NCBI GenBank assembly: GCA_012961755.1
Contig: DTYS01000169.1
Span: forward strand, 1-10,408
Reading direction: 5' to 3'
DNA: 10,408 bases
Source: Candidatus Latescibacterota bacterium
GTDB taxonomy: Bacteria > Latescibacterota > 4484-107 > B68-G9
Shown: one piece after another, positions 1-6,475 of the stretch
How positions within the stretch are numbered: the first letter of the stretch is position 1
Layout of the letters: each line of letters opens with the position of its first letter
Position numbers and translations under genes: made by a program
Notes under the pieces: generated by a model
Databases searched by the model: none
What the model was told of the DNA's origin: nothing
Seen by the model: the letters and a program-made list of their open reading frames with translations, nothing else

Positions 1-1959
1 CTCGGTGCGGATGGGGATGTTCTGGAGGTTGGGGTCGCTCGAGGAGAGCCTACCGGTCGCGGTCACGGTCTGGTTGAAGGATGTGTGGATCCTGCCGGTC
101 CCGGGATTTATGAGCTTGGGGAGGGCATCTATGTATGTGGACTTCAGCTTTGCTAGTTGTCTGTAATCCAAAACCTTGCGTGGGAGCTCGTGTTCCCGGG
201 CCAAGGCATCCAGGACCGAGACGTCGGTGGAGTACCCCGTCTTGGTCCTGCGCACCACCGGAAGCTTGAGCTTTTCGAAGAGTATGTACCCGAGCTGTTG
301 GGTGGAGTTTATGTTGAACCTCTCCCCTGCTATCCTGTATATCTCCTCCTCAAGCCTCCTGAGTTCCGTCTCGACCTGGAGCGACATGGTGCGGAGGTAG
401 TTCCCGTCCACCTTCACCCCGTGCATCTCCATGTCTACAAGCACCTCCACGAGAGGCATCTCTACCTCCCTGAAGAGTGGCATGAGTGCCTTGACCTCGA
501 GCTCCCCCTCAAGGACCTCCTTGAGCCTCAGGACAACCTCAGCATCCTCGCCCGAGTACCTCGCCGCCTGTTCCACCGGGACCTCGGCGAAGCTCCTCTG
601 CTTCTTGCCCGAGCCTATAAGCTCGGATATCGGGACCATCTTTCTCCCTAAGTACGTGAGGCTCAAGACCTCCAGGTTGTGCTGGCGACCCGAGGGGTTC
701 AGGAGGTAGGAAGCTATCATGGTGTCGAACGAGAAGCCCTTAGGCTTTACGCCGTGCCTGGAGAGGACTATTATGTCGTACTTCACGTTCTGCCCGTACT
801 TCTGTACCTCTTCGTCCTCTAATATCGGCCCCAAGACCCTCCTTACCTTCTCCCAGGGGACGTTGGGTCCGAGGATATGCCCCACGGGGATGTAGAACGC
901 CTCCCCGGGCGAGAGGCTCAGGGACACCCCCACGACCTCGGCCCTCATGGGATCCGTGCTCGTGGTCTCCACGTCCAACGAAAGGAAGCCCTGGTCCCTG
1001 GCCCTATGGGCTATCTCTTCGAGCTCGCTCTCCTCCGCGACCTTCGTGCTTACCTCCTGGACCGCCTCCTCAGTAGTTATCTCCCTCAGGAACCTCTGGA
1101 ACTCGAGCTCCTTGAATATCTCCTGGAGGGCGGGCCTGTTGAACCCCTTGAACCTGAACTCCTCGAGGGATACGGGCCTTCCGAGCGCCTCTTCTATGGG
1201 GACGTCGGTCCTTATGGTCACGAGCTCCTTGGAGAGCCTGGCCTGGTCGGCGAACTTTTTGAGGTTCTCCCTGACCCTTCCCCTCGCCACGACGTCGGAG
1301 TGTGCGAGCACGGAGTCCAGGTCCCCGTACGCCCTGACCAAGGCTAAGGCGGTCTTCTCCCCGACCCCCGGCACGCCCGGGACGTTGTCGGATGCGTCCC
1401 CTGTGAGGGCTAAGAGGTCCTTCACCCTCTCGGGTGGGACGCCGAGCCTCCCCTTCACCCCTTCCTCGTCCACCAGTTCCAGCCTTTCCTCTCTACCCGC
1501 CCTCGTGGGCCTGAGGACCTTGACCTTGGGCCCGATGAGCTGGAAGAAGTCTTTGTCGCCAGCGACTATGAGGACCTCGAAACTTTCGTCTGCGGCCCTC
1601 TTCGCCAAGGCTCCTATAACGTCATCGGCCTCGAAACCTTCGACCTCTAGTACAGGTATGTTCATGGCGTCCAGTATCTGGTATATCCTCGGAAGGGAGG
1701 CTGCCATGTGTTCGGGCATCTTCTGGCGCGTGGCCTTGTACTGAGGGAATTTCTCGTGCCTGAAAGTGGGCCTTCCGGTGTCGAACACCACGACCATGTA
1801 TTCGGGCTCGTACTCCCTGAGGAGCTTCATGAGGGAGTTCACGAAGCCGTAAGGCGCGCTCGTGTCCTCCCCCTTGGAGTTTATGAGGGGATTCTTCGCG
1901 AAGGCGAAGTACGAACGGTAGGCTAAGGCCGAACCATCTATGAGGAAGATTCGCTTCAT
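1..1959 (-). CDS. polA: DNA polymerase I (family A), N-terminal 653 residues; 3' end of the gene lies outside the window
   Basis: This is replicative-repair DNA polymerase I, which fills gaps, removes RNA primers and proofreads. Residues 1-270 are the 5'-nuclease domain: D8 in LIDGSALAYR, D60 in VVFDTGRP, E110/D112/D113 in FEADD, D135 and D137 in GDKD, D188 and D191 in TGDASDN, followed by the helix-hairpin-helix PGVPGVGEKTA. Residues about 300-480 are the 3'-5' proofreading domain with all metal ligands kept: D329 and E331 in LDVETT, D395 in NVKYD, and Y468/D472 in YSGED. Thermophilic enzymes such as Taq have lost these ligands. The polymerase domain begins at about 490 and the window stops within TATGRLSSSDPNLQNIP, before motifs A, B and C. 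The ATG at 1959 has a GGAGGG ribosome site just upstream and gives the family's usual N-terminus. The start lies 12 bases after the permease stop, so the gene is probably read from the same transcript. The reading frame is open throughout. Confidence 0.97.
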   Translation of the reverse strand, partial: MKRIFLIDGSALAYRSYFAFAKNPLINSKGEDTSAPYGFVNSLMKLLREYEPEYMVVVFDTGRPTFRHEKFPQYKATRQKMPEHMAASLPRIYQILDAMNIPVLEVEGFEADDVIGALAKRAADESFEVLIVAGDKDFFQLIGPKVKVLRPTRAGREERLELVDEEGVKGRLGVPPERVKDLLALTGDASDNVPGVPGVGEKTALALVRAYGDLDSVLAHSDVVARGRVRENLKKFADQARLSKELVTIRTDVPIEEALGRPVSLEEFRFKGFNRPALQEIFKELEFQRFLREITTEEAVQEVSTKVAEESELEEIAHRARDQGFLSLDVETTSTDPMRAEVVGVSLSLSPGEAFYIPVGHILGPNVPWEKVRRVLGPILEDEEVQKYGQNVKYDIIVLSRHGVKPKGFSFDTMIASYLLNPSGRQHNLEVLSLTYLGRKMVPISELIGSGKKQRSFAEVPVEQAARYSGEDAEVVLRLKEVLEGELEVKALMPLFREVEMPLVEVLVDMEMHGVKVDGNYLRTMSLQVETELRRLEEEIYRIAGERFNINSTQQLGYILFEKLKLPVVRRTKTGYSTDVSVLDALAREHELPRKVLDYRQLAKLKSTYIDALPKLINPGTGRIHTSFNQTVTATGRLSSSDPNLQNIPIRTE

Positions 1960-1971
1960 GGCGCCCTCCGG

Positions 1972-3804
1972 TCAGAGTCTCCTTCGCTCGGCCAGAAGGA
2001 TGAGACGCCTAAGTTCCTCCGGACCTTTCGCCTCCTCCCACAACCTCAGAAATTCCTCGTTCTGAACGATCTGAGCTATAGCCATGAGCGCCTGAAGGTG
2101 GAACGTCCTCTCGTCCCTGGTCCCGGCCAGGACGAACAGCACCTTCACCGGCGGTCCCTCGCAGAACTTCACCCCTCCCCTGCACCTCACGGGGAGCACG
2201 GCGAACTTCCCCTGGCCCTCTACGACCACATGGGGGATGGCCAGGCCCGGCTGCACCACGGTCGTGGAGGACTTCTCCCTCTCCAAGAGCCTCCTGAACA
2301 GATCATCCTCTTCCATGCCCAGGCTCTCGGAAAGCTCCTTTGCGACTTTCCTGAAGCATTCTTCGGCCGGGAGGGGACCGTCGAGGTCCAACACCTTACA
2401 GGAGCGGATGAGCCTGTCGAACCTGTCCTCGGTGACCTTGTCCCTCTCCCTCAGCACGTCCAAAAGCTCCTCCTCCAATGTCCCGTCCCCCAGATTCCTG
2501 TCCGTTATCCTCCCTACTAAGTGCACGAGGGCGGACCTCCTGCTCACGTTCGGCCGGACGTAGGCCAAGTACCAGACTAAGACGAAGGCGAGGAAGGCTC
2601 CTGTGAGCTCTAAGGATACGGCTCCCATCTCAGCTATCAGGAATCCGTAGGAGACTATGCCGAGGACGGGCAGGTAGGGATAGAGGGGCATCCTGAACTT
2701 GGGACGGTAGGTTTGAAGCTTGCTCTCCCTCATAATAGCGAGGGAGAAGTTCACGAAGGCGAACAGGACCAACATCATGGTGGAGGCGACCTTGACGAGG
2801 TCCTCGGGGTCCAGGAAGAGCACGACCGAGGCCATGAATCCTCCCGTGGCCAGGACGGCCCAGGAAGGCACGCCGGCCTTGCCAGTCCTCCCGAAGAGCC
2901 CGGGCAGAAGTCCGTCCCTACTCATGGCCATGGGGGAGCGGGAGGCTGAAAGTATCCCGGCATTTGCTGTGGTCACGAACGCAGCCAGGGCTGCCGAGGA
3001 CATGGCGACCTTCCCGACCTTCCCGAGCACCCTCCCCGCTCCCGAGGCCAACGGCATAAGGGAGTCCCTTATTTCCTCAGGGGGGAGGACCCCAACCGTG
3101 ACCCCCACCGAGAGCACGTAGAGGACGGTGACCGACAGGAACGCCGAAAGCATACCCAATGGGATGTCCCGACCAGGGTTCCTCACCTCCTCGGCTACGC
3201 CTGCTACCTTCGTGAGGCCTCCGTAGGAGATGAAGACCGTCCCGGTGGCTGCGAGCAGGGCTCCGGAGCCGTGGGGGAAGAGCGGGAGGAAGTTAGCTTC
3301 CTGAAATTGCCGCCCTCCGAGGACCACGTATCCGACGAGCACCCCCAAAAGTCCCAGCACGAGCCATATCTGGAGCCTTTCTACCTCCTTGACCCCCAGT
3401 AAGTTCACCAAAGTTAATGTCAAACATGCTCCTGCGGCTACGAGCTTAAGGGGAAGCTCGGGCCATAGAAGTTGGGCCACTGCCCCCATGCCGACCAGGG
3501 CGAAGGCACTCTTGAGCCCTAAGGACAGCCAGTTCGCCAGGCCTCCGAACGTACCGGCTAAGGCCCCCAAGCTCCTCTCTATGTAGAAGTAGGTTCCCCC
3601 TGCTTTGGGCATAGCCGTGGCGAGCTCGGCCGTGGCGAGCACCGCCGGAAGCATGAGTAACCCGGCCATAAGGTAGGCCAGGACCATCCCAGGTCCGACC
3701 CGATCGCAGAGCAAGCTCGGAAGCACGAACAATCCCGAGCTTATCATAGCACCGGCCGAGATGCAGAATATCCCTAAGGGTCCAATTTCCCGCTTCAAAG
3801 ACAT
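1972..3804 (-). CDS. APC-superfamily amino-acid permease fused to a C-terminal PTS EIIA (type 2/Ntr-like) domain
   Basis: This 610-residue membrane transporter probably imports an amino acid or polyamine; the substrate cannot be read from sequence. Residues 1-415 form a core of about 12 hydrophobic segments typical of the APC superfamily. The first helix is broken by GAMISSGLFVLP (18-29), matching the substrate-binding GxG break, and KAGGTYFYIERSLG (67-80) and AEEVRNPGRDIP (204-215) are characteristic. The basic stretch at about 416-436 leads into a soluble domain at about 440-605 that fits PTS EIIA of the mannitol/fructose/nitrogen type: an RE-x-SST-x(5)-G-x-AIPH block ends in His525, the position phosphorylated in EIIA proteins, and a second conserved His (569) lies in FHLQALMAIAQI. 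Family knowledge says EIIA receives phosphate from HPr; that this one regulates the permease is inference. The gene starts 18 bases after the dehydrogenase stop, with GGAG in the gap. An alternative reading is a regulatory domain that no longer takes part in phosphotransfer. Confidence 0.9.
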   Translation of the reverse strand: MSLKREIGPLGIFCISAGAMISSGLFVLPSLLCDRVGPGMVLAYLMAGLLMLPAVLATAELATAMPKAGGTYFYIERSLGALAGTFGGLANWLSLGLKSAFALVGMGAVAQLLWPELPLKLVAAGACLTLTLVNLLGVKEVERLQIWLVLGLLGVLVGYVVLGGRQFQEANFLPLFPHGSGALLAATGTVFISYGGLTKVAGVAEEVRNPGRDIPLGMLSAFLSVTVLYVLSVGVTVGVLPPEEIRDSLMPLASGAGRVLGKVGKVAMSSAALAAFVTTANAGILSASRSPMAMSRDGLLPGLFGRTGKAGVPSWAVLATGGFMASVVLFLDPEDLVKVASTMMLVLFAFVNFSLAIMRESKLQTYRPKFRMPLYPYLPVLGIVSYGFLIAEMGAVSLELTGAFLAFVLVWYLAYVRPNVSRRSALVHLVGRITDRNLGDGTLEEELLDVLRERDKVTEDRFDRLIRSCKVLDLDGPLPAEECFRKVAKELSESLGMEEDDLFRRLLEREKSSTTVVQPGLAIPHVVVEGQGKFAVLPVRCRGGVKFCEGPPVKVLFVLAGTRDERTFHLQALMAIAQIVQNEEFLRLWEEAKGPEELRRLILLAERRRL

Positions 3805-3822
3805 GGCTCTCCGGGATCGGCG

Positions 3823-4842
3823 TCAGAACTCGACCATCACCTTGAGGTTCCTCTCGCCCTTCTCAGCGGCCTCCCTGTATGCCTCGGGGAGGTCGTGGAA
3901 CTTGTACCTCGACGTTACGAGCTCCGTGGGGGTGAGCTCCCCCGAGCTTATCAGCTCCACCGCCTTCAAGAAGTCGTCCCTCACGTACATCAGGCTCCCC
4001 ACCATCTCGAGCTCCCTGTCCTGTAGGAGGCCTATGGACACCCCCGGCCTTCCTCCTATAACTCCCACCACCACTATCCTCGAGCCCTTCCTCGCACCTT
4101 GTACGGCTGCCTCCAAGGTCTCCTCGGCCCCTACGCACTCGAACGTTAGGTCCGCCCTGTCCTCGCCGAACGCCTCCTCTATCGCCCCTACCACGTCCTC
4201 CCTCCGGACGTTCACTACATGGTCCGCCCCGAGCCTCCGGGCCACTTCAAGCTTAAAGTCCACTATATCCGCCATCATAACCTCGGACGCGCCGAGTGCC
4301 TTGGCGGCCTGCATGGTGAGTATTCCTATGGTCCCCGCCCCCAAGATCACTACCTTAGCCCCCTCGAGCATATCCGCTCTGCCCACAGCGTGCAGGGCTA
4401 CTGCTGAGGGCTCTACCATGGCAGCCGCCTCGAAGGACATGTCCTCCGGCACGGGCACGACCCTGTCGGCCGGGACGGCGAAGAACTCCCTGTGGCATCC
4501 GTCGGTCTGGAACCCCATGACCTTTAAGTTATAGCAGATGTTGTACCTTCCATGTCTACAGGGATAACACCTCCCGCAGACTATGGACGGCTCCACGGTG
4601 ACCTTCGTTCCGGGGACTATCCCCTCAACTCCTTTCCCAACCGACTCCACCACCCCCGAGAACTCGTGTCCCTGGATTATGGGGTAGGATGTGAAGGGAT
4701 GCTCCCCCCGCCACACGTGGACGTCTGAACCGCATATCCCACAAACTCTTACATCTATAACAACCTGTCCCCTCCCGGGCTCGGGCTTAGGGACATCCTG
4801 GAAAACTATCCTTCCCGGTTCCACCATCGTGGCCTGCAACAT
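3823..4842 (-). CDS. Zinc-dependent medium-chain dehydrogenase, polyol (sorbitol/xylitol) dehydrogenase type
   Basis: This 339-residue cytoplasmic oxidoreductase of the zinc MDR superfamily oxidises a secondary alcohol with NAD+; polyol or threonine-type substrates are most likely. The catalytic zinc ligands are visible as Cys37 (GICGSDVHVW), His59-Glu60 (GHE) and Glu144 (VEPSAVALHA), the last being the position used in sorbitol dehydrogenase. A structural zinc site is intact with Cys89, Cys92, Cys95 and Cys103 in CGRCYPCRHGRYNIC. The Rossmann fold starts at about 163, with the glycine motif GAGTIG at 168-173 and an acidic Asp192 at the end of the second strand, which favours NAD over NADP. 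The ATG at 4842 has a strong AAGGAGGG just upstream. It is the first gene of the minus-strand unit, behind a promoter at 4969-4997 and a leader of about 120 nt. L-threonine 3-dehydrogenase or a sugar-acid dehydrogenase are alternatives I cannot exclude. Confidence 0.93.
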   Translation of the reverse strand: MLQATMVEPGRIVFQDVPKPEPGRGQVVIDVRVCGICGSDVHVWRGEHPFTSYPIIQGHEFSGVVESVGKGVEGIVPGTKVTVEPSIVCGRCYPCRHGRYNICYNLKVMGFQTDGCHREFFAVPADRVVPVPEDMSFEAAAMVEPSAVALHAVGRADMLEGAKVVILGAGTIGILTMQAAKALGASEVMMADIVDFKLEVARRLGADHVVNVRREDVVGAIEEAFGEDRADLTFECVGAEETLEAAVQGARKGSRIVVVGVIGGRPGVSIGLLQDRELEMVGSLMYVRDDFLKAVELISSGELTPTELVTSRYKFHDLPEAYREAAEKGERNLKVMVEF

Positions 4843-4962
4843 ATTCCCTCCTTGTCAACCGCTTCAGGACACGGAAGTTCCCGAGCACACGGTCCATGTG
4901 GGACCCCCGCTTACGCAGGATACGAGCTCCCAGCCCCTCGTGGGAAGCGACGTAGGATACCT
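4843..4962 (-). promoter_or_regulatory. Long 5' leader upstream of the dehydrogenase, with two weak hairpins
   Basis: If transcription starts near 4962, the mRNA has about 120 untranslated nucleotides. Two inverted repeats lie in it. The TCCCA/TGGGA arms at 4928-4932 and 4941-4945 enclose an 8-base loop and can extend by two pairs past a bulged base. The GGTCC/GGACC arms at 4891-4895 and 4901-4905 enclose a 5-base loop. The ribosome site AAGGAGGG sits right before the start codon. I recognise no known riboswitch, T-box or tRNA here, and the hairpins are short enough to be incidental in GC-rich DNA. Confidence 0.35.
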
Positions 4963-4968
4963 TCGGCT

Positions 4969-4997
4969 AATATAACGTCGCACACTGGGTATATCAA
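4969..4997 (-). promoter_or_regulatory. Sigma70-type promoter of the dehydrogenase-permease-polA unit
   Basis: On the minus strand a -35 box TTGATA (4992-4997) is followed after exactly 17 bases by a -10 box TATATT (4969-4974). Each hexamer differs from consensus at one position. Initiation is expected near 4962, giving a leader of about 120 nt before the dehydrogenase ATG at 4842. Read directly from sequence; activity is inferred. Confidence 0.72.
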
Positions 4998-5010
4998 GAG
5001 TTACTTGACA
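4992..5010. repeat. Imperfect inverted repeat built from the two divergent -35 boxes
   Basis: The arms TATCAAG (4992-4998) and CTTGACA (5004-5010) match at 6 of 7 positions and are separated by AGTTA. Each arm contains the -35 hexamer of one divergent promoter. Part of the symmetry follows simply from two consensus -35 boxes facing apart, but the match extends one base beyond the hexamers. The site could also serve as an operator; that is inference. Confidence 0.5.
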
Positions 5011-5033
5011 ACCCGAAAGCTTCGCCTTAAATT
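5005..5033 (+). promoter_or_regulatory. Sigma70-type promoter of the V/A-ATPase operon
   Basis: A perfect -35 box TTGACA (5005-5010) is followed after exactly 17 bases by TAAATT (5028-5033), which matches the -10 consensus at four of six positions, including the first two and last bases. Initiation is expected near 5040, so the leader before the first start codon (5060) would be only about 20 nt and carries little besides the GGGGAGGT ribosome site at 5047-5054. Confidence 0.7.
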
Positions 5034-5059
5034 GAAGTGTCGATAAGGGGAGGTCCCAG

Positions 5060-5167
5060 ATGGAATCCTTAGGGTGGTTGCTCCTTTGGATATGGGCCGC
5101 GCTCCGAGTGCTGTTCATAGCTGCCGTGGTGTACCTTGTGGTGCGGGAGGTGAGGAAGGCGGGATGA
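5060..5167 (+). CDS. Small single-pass membrane protein (35 residues) leading the ATPase operon; function unknown
   Basis: I do not recognise this protein. It is MESLGWLLLWIWAALR followed by a hydrophobic run through about residue 28 and a basic tail (R29, R32, K33). That makes one membrane helix at about residues 5-28, probably with the C-terminus in the cytoplasm by the positive-inside rule. Three points support translation: a near-perfect ribosome site GGGGAGGT (5047-5054) five bases before the ATG, a promoter ending about 27 bases upstream of it, and a stop codon that overlaps the start of subunit H in ATGA (5164-5167). Position and coupling suggest a role with the ATPase, such as assembly or membrane insertion of I or K, by loose analogy with the small AtpI protein that leads F-type operons; that is inference. 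Its short length means most gene callers would skip it. Confidence 0.75.
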   Translation: MESLGWLLLWIWAALRVLFIAAVVYLVVREVRKAG

Positions 5168-5475
5168 ACCCCCTGAAGAGGATATTGGAGGCGGAGGAAC
5201 AGGCCAGGAGGATACGTTCGGAGGCGGAGGAACAGGCCAGGAGGATACGTTCGGAGGCCGAGGAGGAGGCCCGGCGCATACAGGAGGAGGCGAGGAAACG
5301 GGGGCAGGAGGTCGGAAGGAGGGCTATAGAGGAGGCCGAGGCGAGGGCTCGGGCCCACAGGGAGGAGAGCTTAAGGGAGGCGGAGGAGGAGATATCGAGG
5401 CTCAGGAGATGGTTCGGCCGTAGGAAGGAGGAAGTGATCTCCTGGGTCCTGGGTAAGCTCTTAGGGGAGCGATGA
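5164..5475 (+). CDS. atpH: V/A-type ATPase subunit H (G-type peripheral stalk subunit)
   Basis: This 103-residue, highly charged protein is nearly all helix and would pair with subunit E as the peripheral stalk holding the A/B head against subunit I. After MNPLKRIL it runs in 11-residue steps (EAEEQARRIRS twice, then EAEEEARRIQE, then looser copies) to about residue 73. Hendecads of this kind give the right-handed coiled coil described for the EG stalk of V/A-ATPases. A short amphipathic C-terminal part (about 80-103, RRWFGRRKEEVISWVLGKLL) follows. I chose the ATG at 5164 over an in-frame ATG at 5074: the former has GGAGGTGA at 5146-5153 and couples to the upstream stop, while the extra 30 residues of the longer version are Gly/Cys-rich and lie within the 35-residue membrane protein gene in another frame. 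The stop overlaps the start of subunit C (ATGA). Confidence 0.88.
   Translation: MNPLKRILEAEEQARRIRSEAEEQARRIRSEAEEEARRIQEEARKRGQEVGRRAIEEAEARARAHREESLREAEEEISRLRRWFGRRKEEVISWVLGKLLGER
5188..5253 (+). repeat. Exact tandem duplication of a 33-bp unit inside the subunit H gene
   Basis: Two directly adjacent copies (5188-5220 and 5221-5253) are identical at all 33 bases, each encoding EAEEQARRIRS. A third unit (5254-5286) encodes EAEEEARRIQE with several base changes. Identity at synonymous positions indicates recent duplication or gene-conversion-like homogenisation rather than only selection for the hendecad. Confidence 0.93.
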
Positions 5476-6473
5476 AGGTTCTGAAGTACGCGGCCGTGAA
5501 CGCCAGGCTCAGGGGGATGAGGTCCAGGAGGCTCGGACCTCAAGCTATCAGGGGATTCCTCTTGGACCCGTCCACCCTGAGGTTAGCCCTCCCCCGAGCT
5601 GGATATCCGGAGAGGTTGGGGGATGCGTCCCTTCCCTTGGAGGACCTGGAGAGGGGGCTTTCGGAGGGGATGGTGAGGCTCTGGGAGGGGCTCGTCCGTT
5701 TCACAAGGGGGGATCTGAGGGAATTCCTGAGGACCCTTCTGTTTCGCTTGGACTTGTACAACTTACATTCGGTCATATCCGCCATCTTCGCTGGTACGTC
5801 CCCGAAGCTCCTGGACACGGGAAGGTACGGCCTATTTAGGAAGGAAGCGTTGGAAGGTGTTATGGACCTCCCCTCTCTCGGTAAGCTCCTGAAGGGAACC
5901 TTCTTAGAGAGAGCATACCGGGAGGCGGTGAGGGAGCTGGAGTCCGGGCGGGAACTCCTCGCCCTGTTCACGGCGTTGGACAGGGCGTATTTCCTTCACC
6001 TTTGGGAACTCGGGAGCTCGCTGGGCGGGGAGGACGGAGCCTGGTGTCGCAGGCTCCTCGGCCGGTACGGGGCCGTGCAGGACACGATCGCCTTCCTGCG
6101 CCTCCGCTTCGTGAGAAGGTTAGGTGCGCGCGAGGCCCTCGGGTACCTGGTCGGTGCGGGGAGGATCCTCCCTGTCGGACCGTTCCTGAAGTCGCCCGAT
6201 GGACTGGAGGAAGCTTCGAAGATGCTTTCTGGTTCCCTCTTAGGAAGGACGGTCGCCGTTCCCGAGCCTTCCTCCTTAGATGAGGTCGAAAGGGCGCTTT
6301 GGGGGACCTTCTATTCGGAGTGCGAGGGGGCCTTCAGAGGGCATCCCTTCCACGTAGGGTCACTTTTGGCCCAGTTCTTCCTTCTGGAGAGGGAGGTCAA
6401 GGGGATAGTGGCGGTCGTCGAGGGGACGGCCCTCGGCCTTCCGGAGGATAGGACTGCGTCTTTCATAGTTTAG
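5472..6473 (+). CDS. atpC: V/A-type ATPase subunit C (central-stalk/rotor adaptor, AC39/d family)
   Basis: This 333-residue soluble helical protein has the length and pattern of the V/A-ATPase C subunit, the funnel that seats the D/F shaft on the membrane K ring. The N-terminus YAAVNARLRGMRSRRL matches the family's opening helix. A D-x-x-N signature occurs in FRLDLYNLHSVISAIF (91-106), and LDRAYFLHLWEL (169-180) is the usual mid-domain motif. The C-terminal REVKGIVAVVEGTALGLPED (307-326) corresponds to the conserved Glu/Lys helix that ends members of the family. No membrane segment is present. Its ATG overlaps the subunit H stop by four bases with AGGGGAG at 5463-5469, and its stop is two bases before subunit I. 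Placing C between H and I rather than after E is not the common order. Family assignment rests on motif pattern, since this subunit is poorly conserved. Confidence 0.85.
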   Translation: MKVLKYAAVNARLRGMRSRRLGPQAIRGFLLDPSTLRLALPRAGYPERLGDASLPLEDLERGLSEGMVRLWEGLVRFTRGDLREFLRTLLFRLDLYNLHSVISAIFAGTSPKLLDTGRYGLFRKEALEGVMDLPSLGKLLKGTFLERAYREAVRELESGRELLALFTALDRAYFLHLWELGSSLGGEDGAWCRRLLGRYGAVQDTIAFLRLRFVRRLGAREALGYLVGAGRILPVGPFLKSPDGLEEASKMLSGSLLGRTVAVPEPSSLDEVERALWGTFYSECEGAFRGHPFHVGSLLAQFFLLEREVKGIVAVVEGTALGLPEDRTASFIV

Positions 6474-6475
6474 CC

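Noticed and set aside
947..1744. 265-codon open frame on the plus strand opposite polA
   Set aside because: It is antisense to a well-conserved, motif-complete polA. Its Ser/Thr-rich product has no recognisable domain, and GC-rich purine-biased genes commonly leave such antisense frames open.
1960..1971. Terminator between the permease and polA
   Set aside because: Only 12 bases separate the genes and there is no hairpin followed by a T run.
4853..4858. Perfect TTGACA on the minus strand next to the dehydrogenase ribosome site
   Set aside because: A promoter with this -35 would start inside the dehydrogenase coding region; it is more likely a chance match beside AAGGAGGG.
4787..4897. Upstream open frame of 36 codons overlapping the start of the dehydrogenase on the minus strand
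   Set aside because: It has only a weak GGGGG ribosome-like site, its product has no pattern, and it overlaps the true start in another frame. A regulatory role is possible but unsupported.
4843..5059. tRNA, T-box or known riboswitch in the divergent spacer
   Set aside because: I found no cloverleaf, no T-box core and no recognisable aptamer on either strand.
5074..5163. 30-residue N-terminal extension of subunit H from an upstream in-frame ATG
   Set aside because: The added residues are Gly/Cys-rich and unlike the family, the ATG lacks a good ribosome site, and the stretch is used by the 35-residue membrane protein in another frame.
4864..5358. 164-codon minus-strand open frame across the divergent spacer and subunit H
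   Set aside because: It runs through both promoters, the small membrane protein gene and the coiled-coil repeat. The repeats in its product are the reverse reading of the hendecads.
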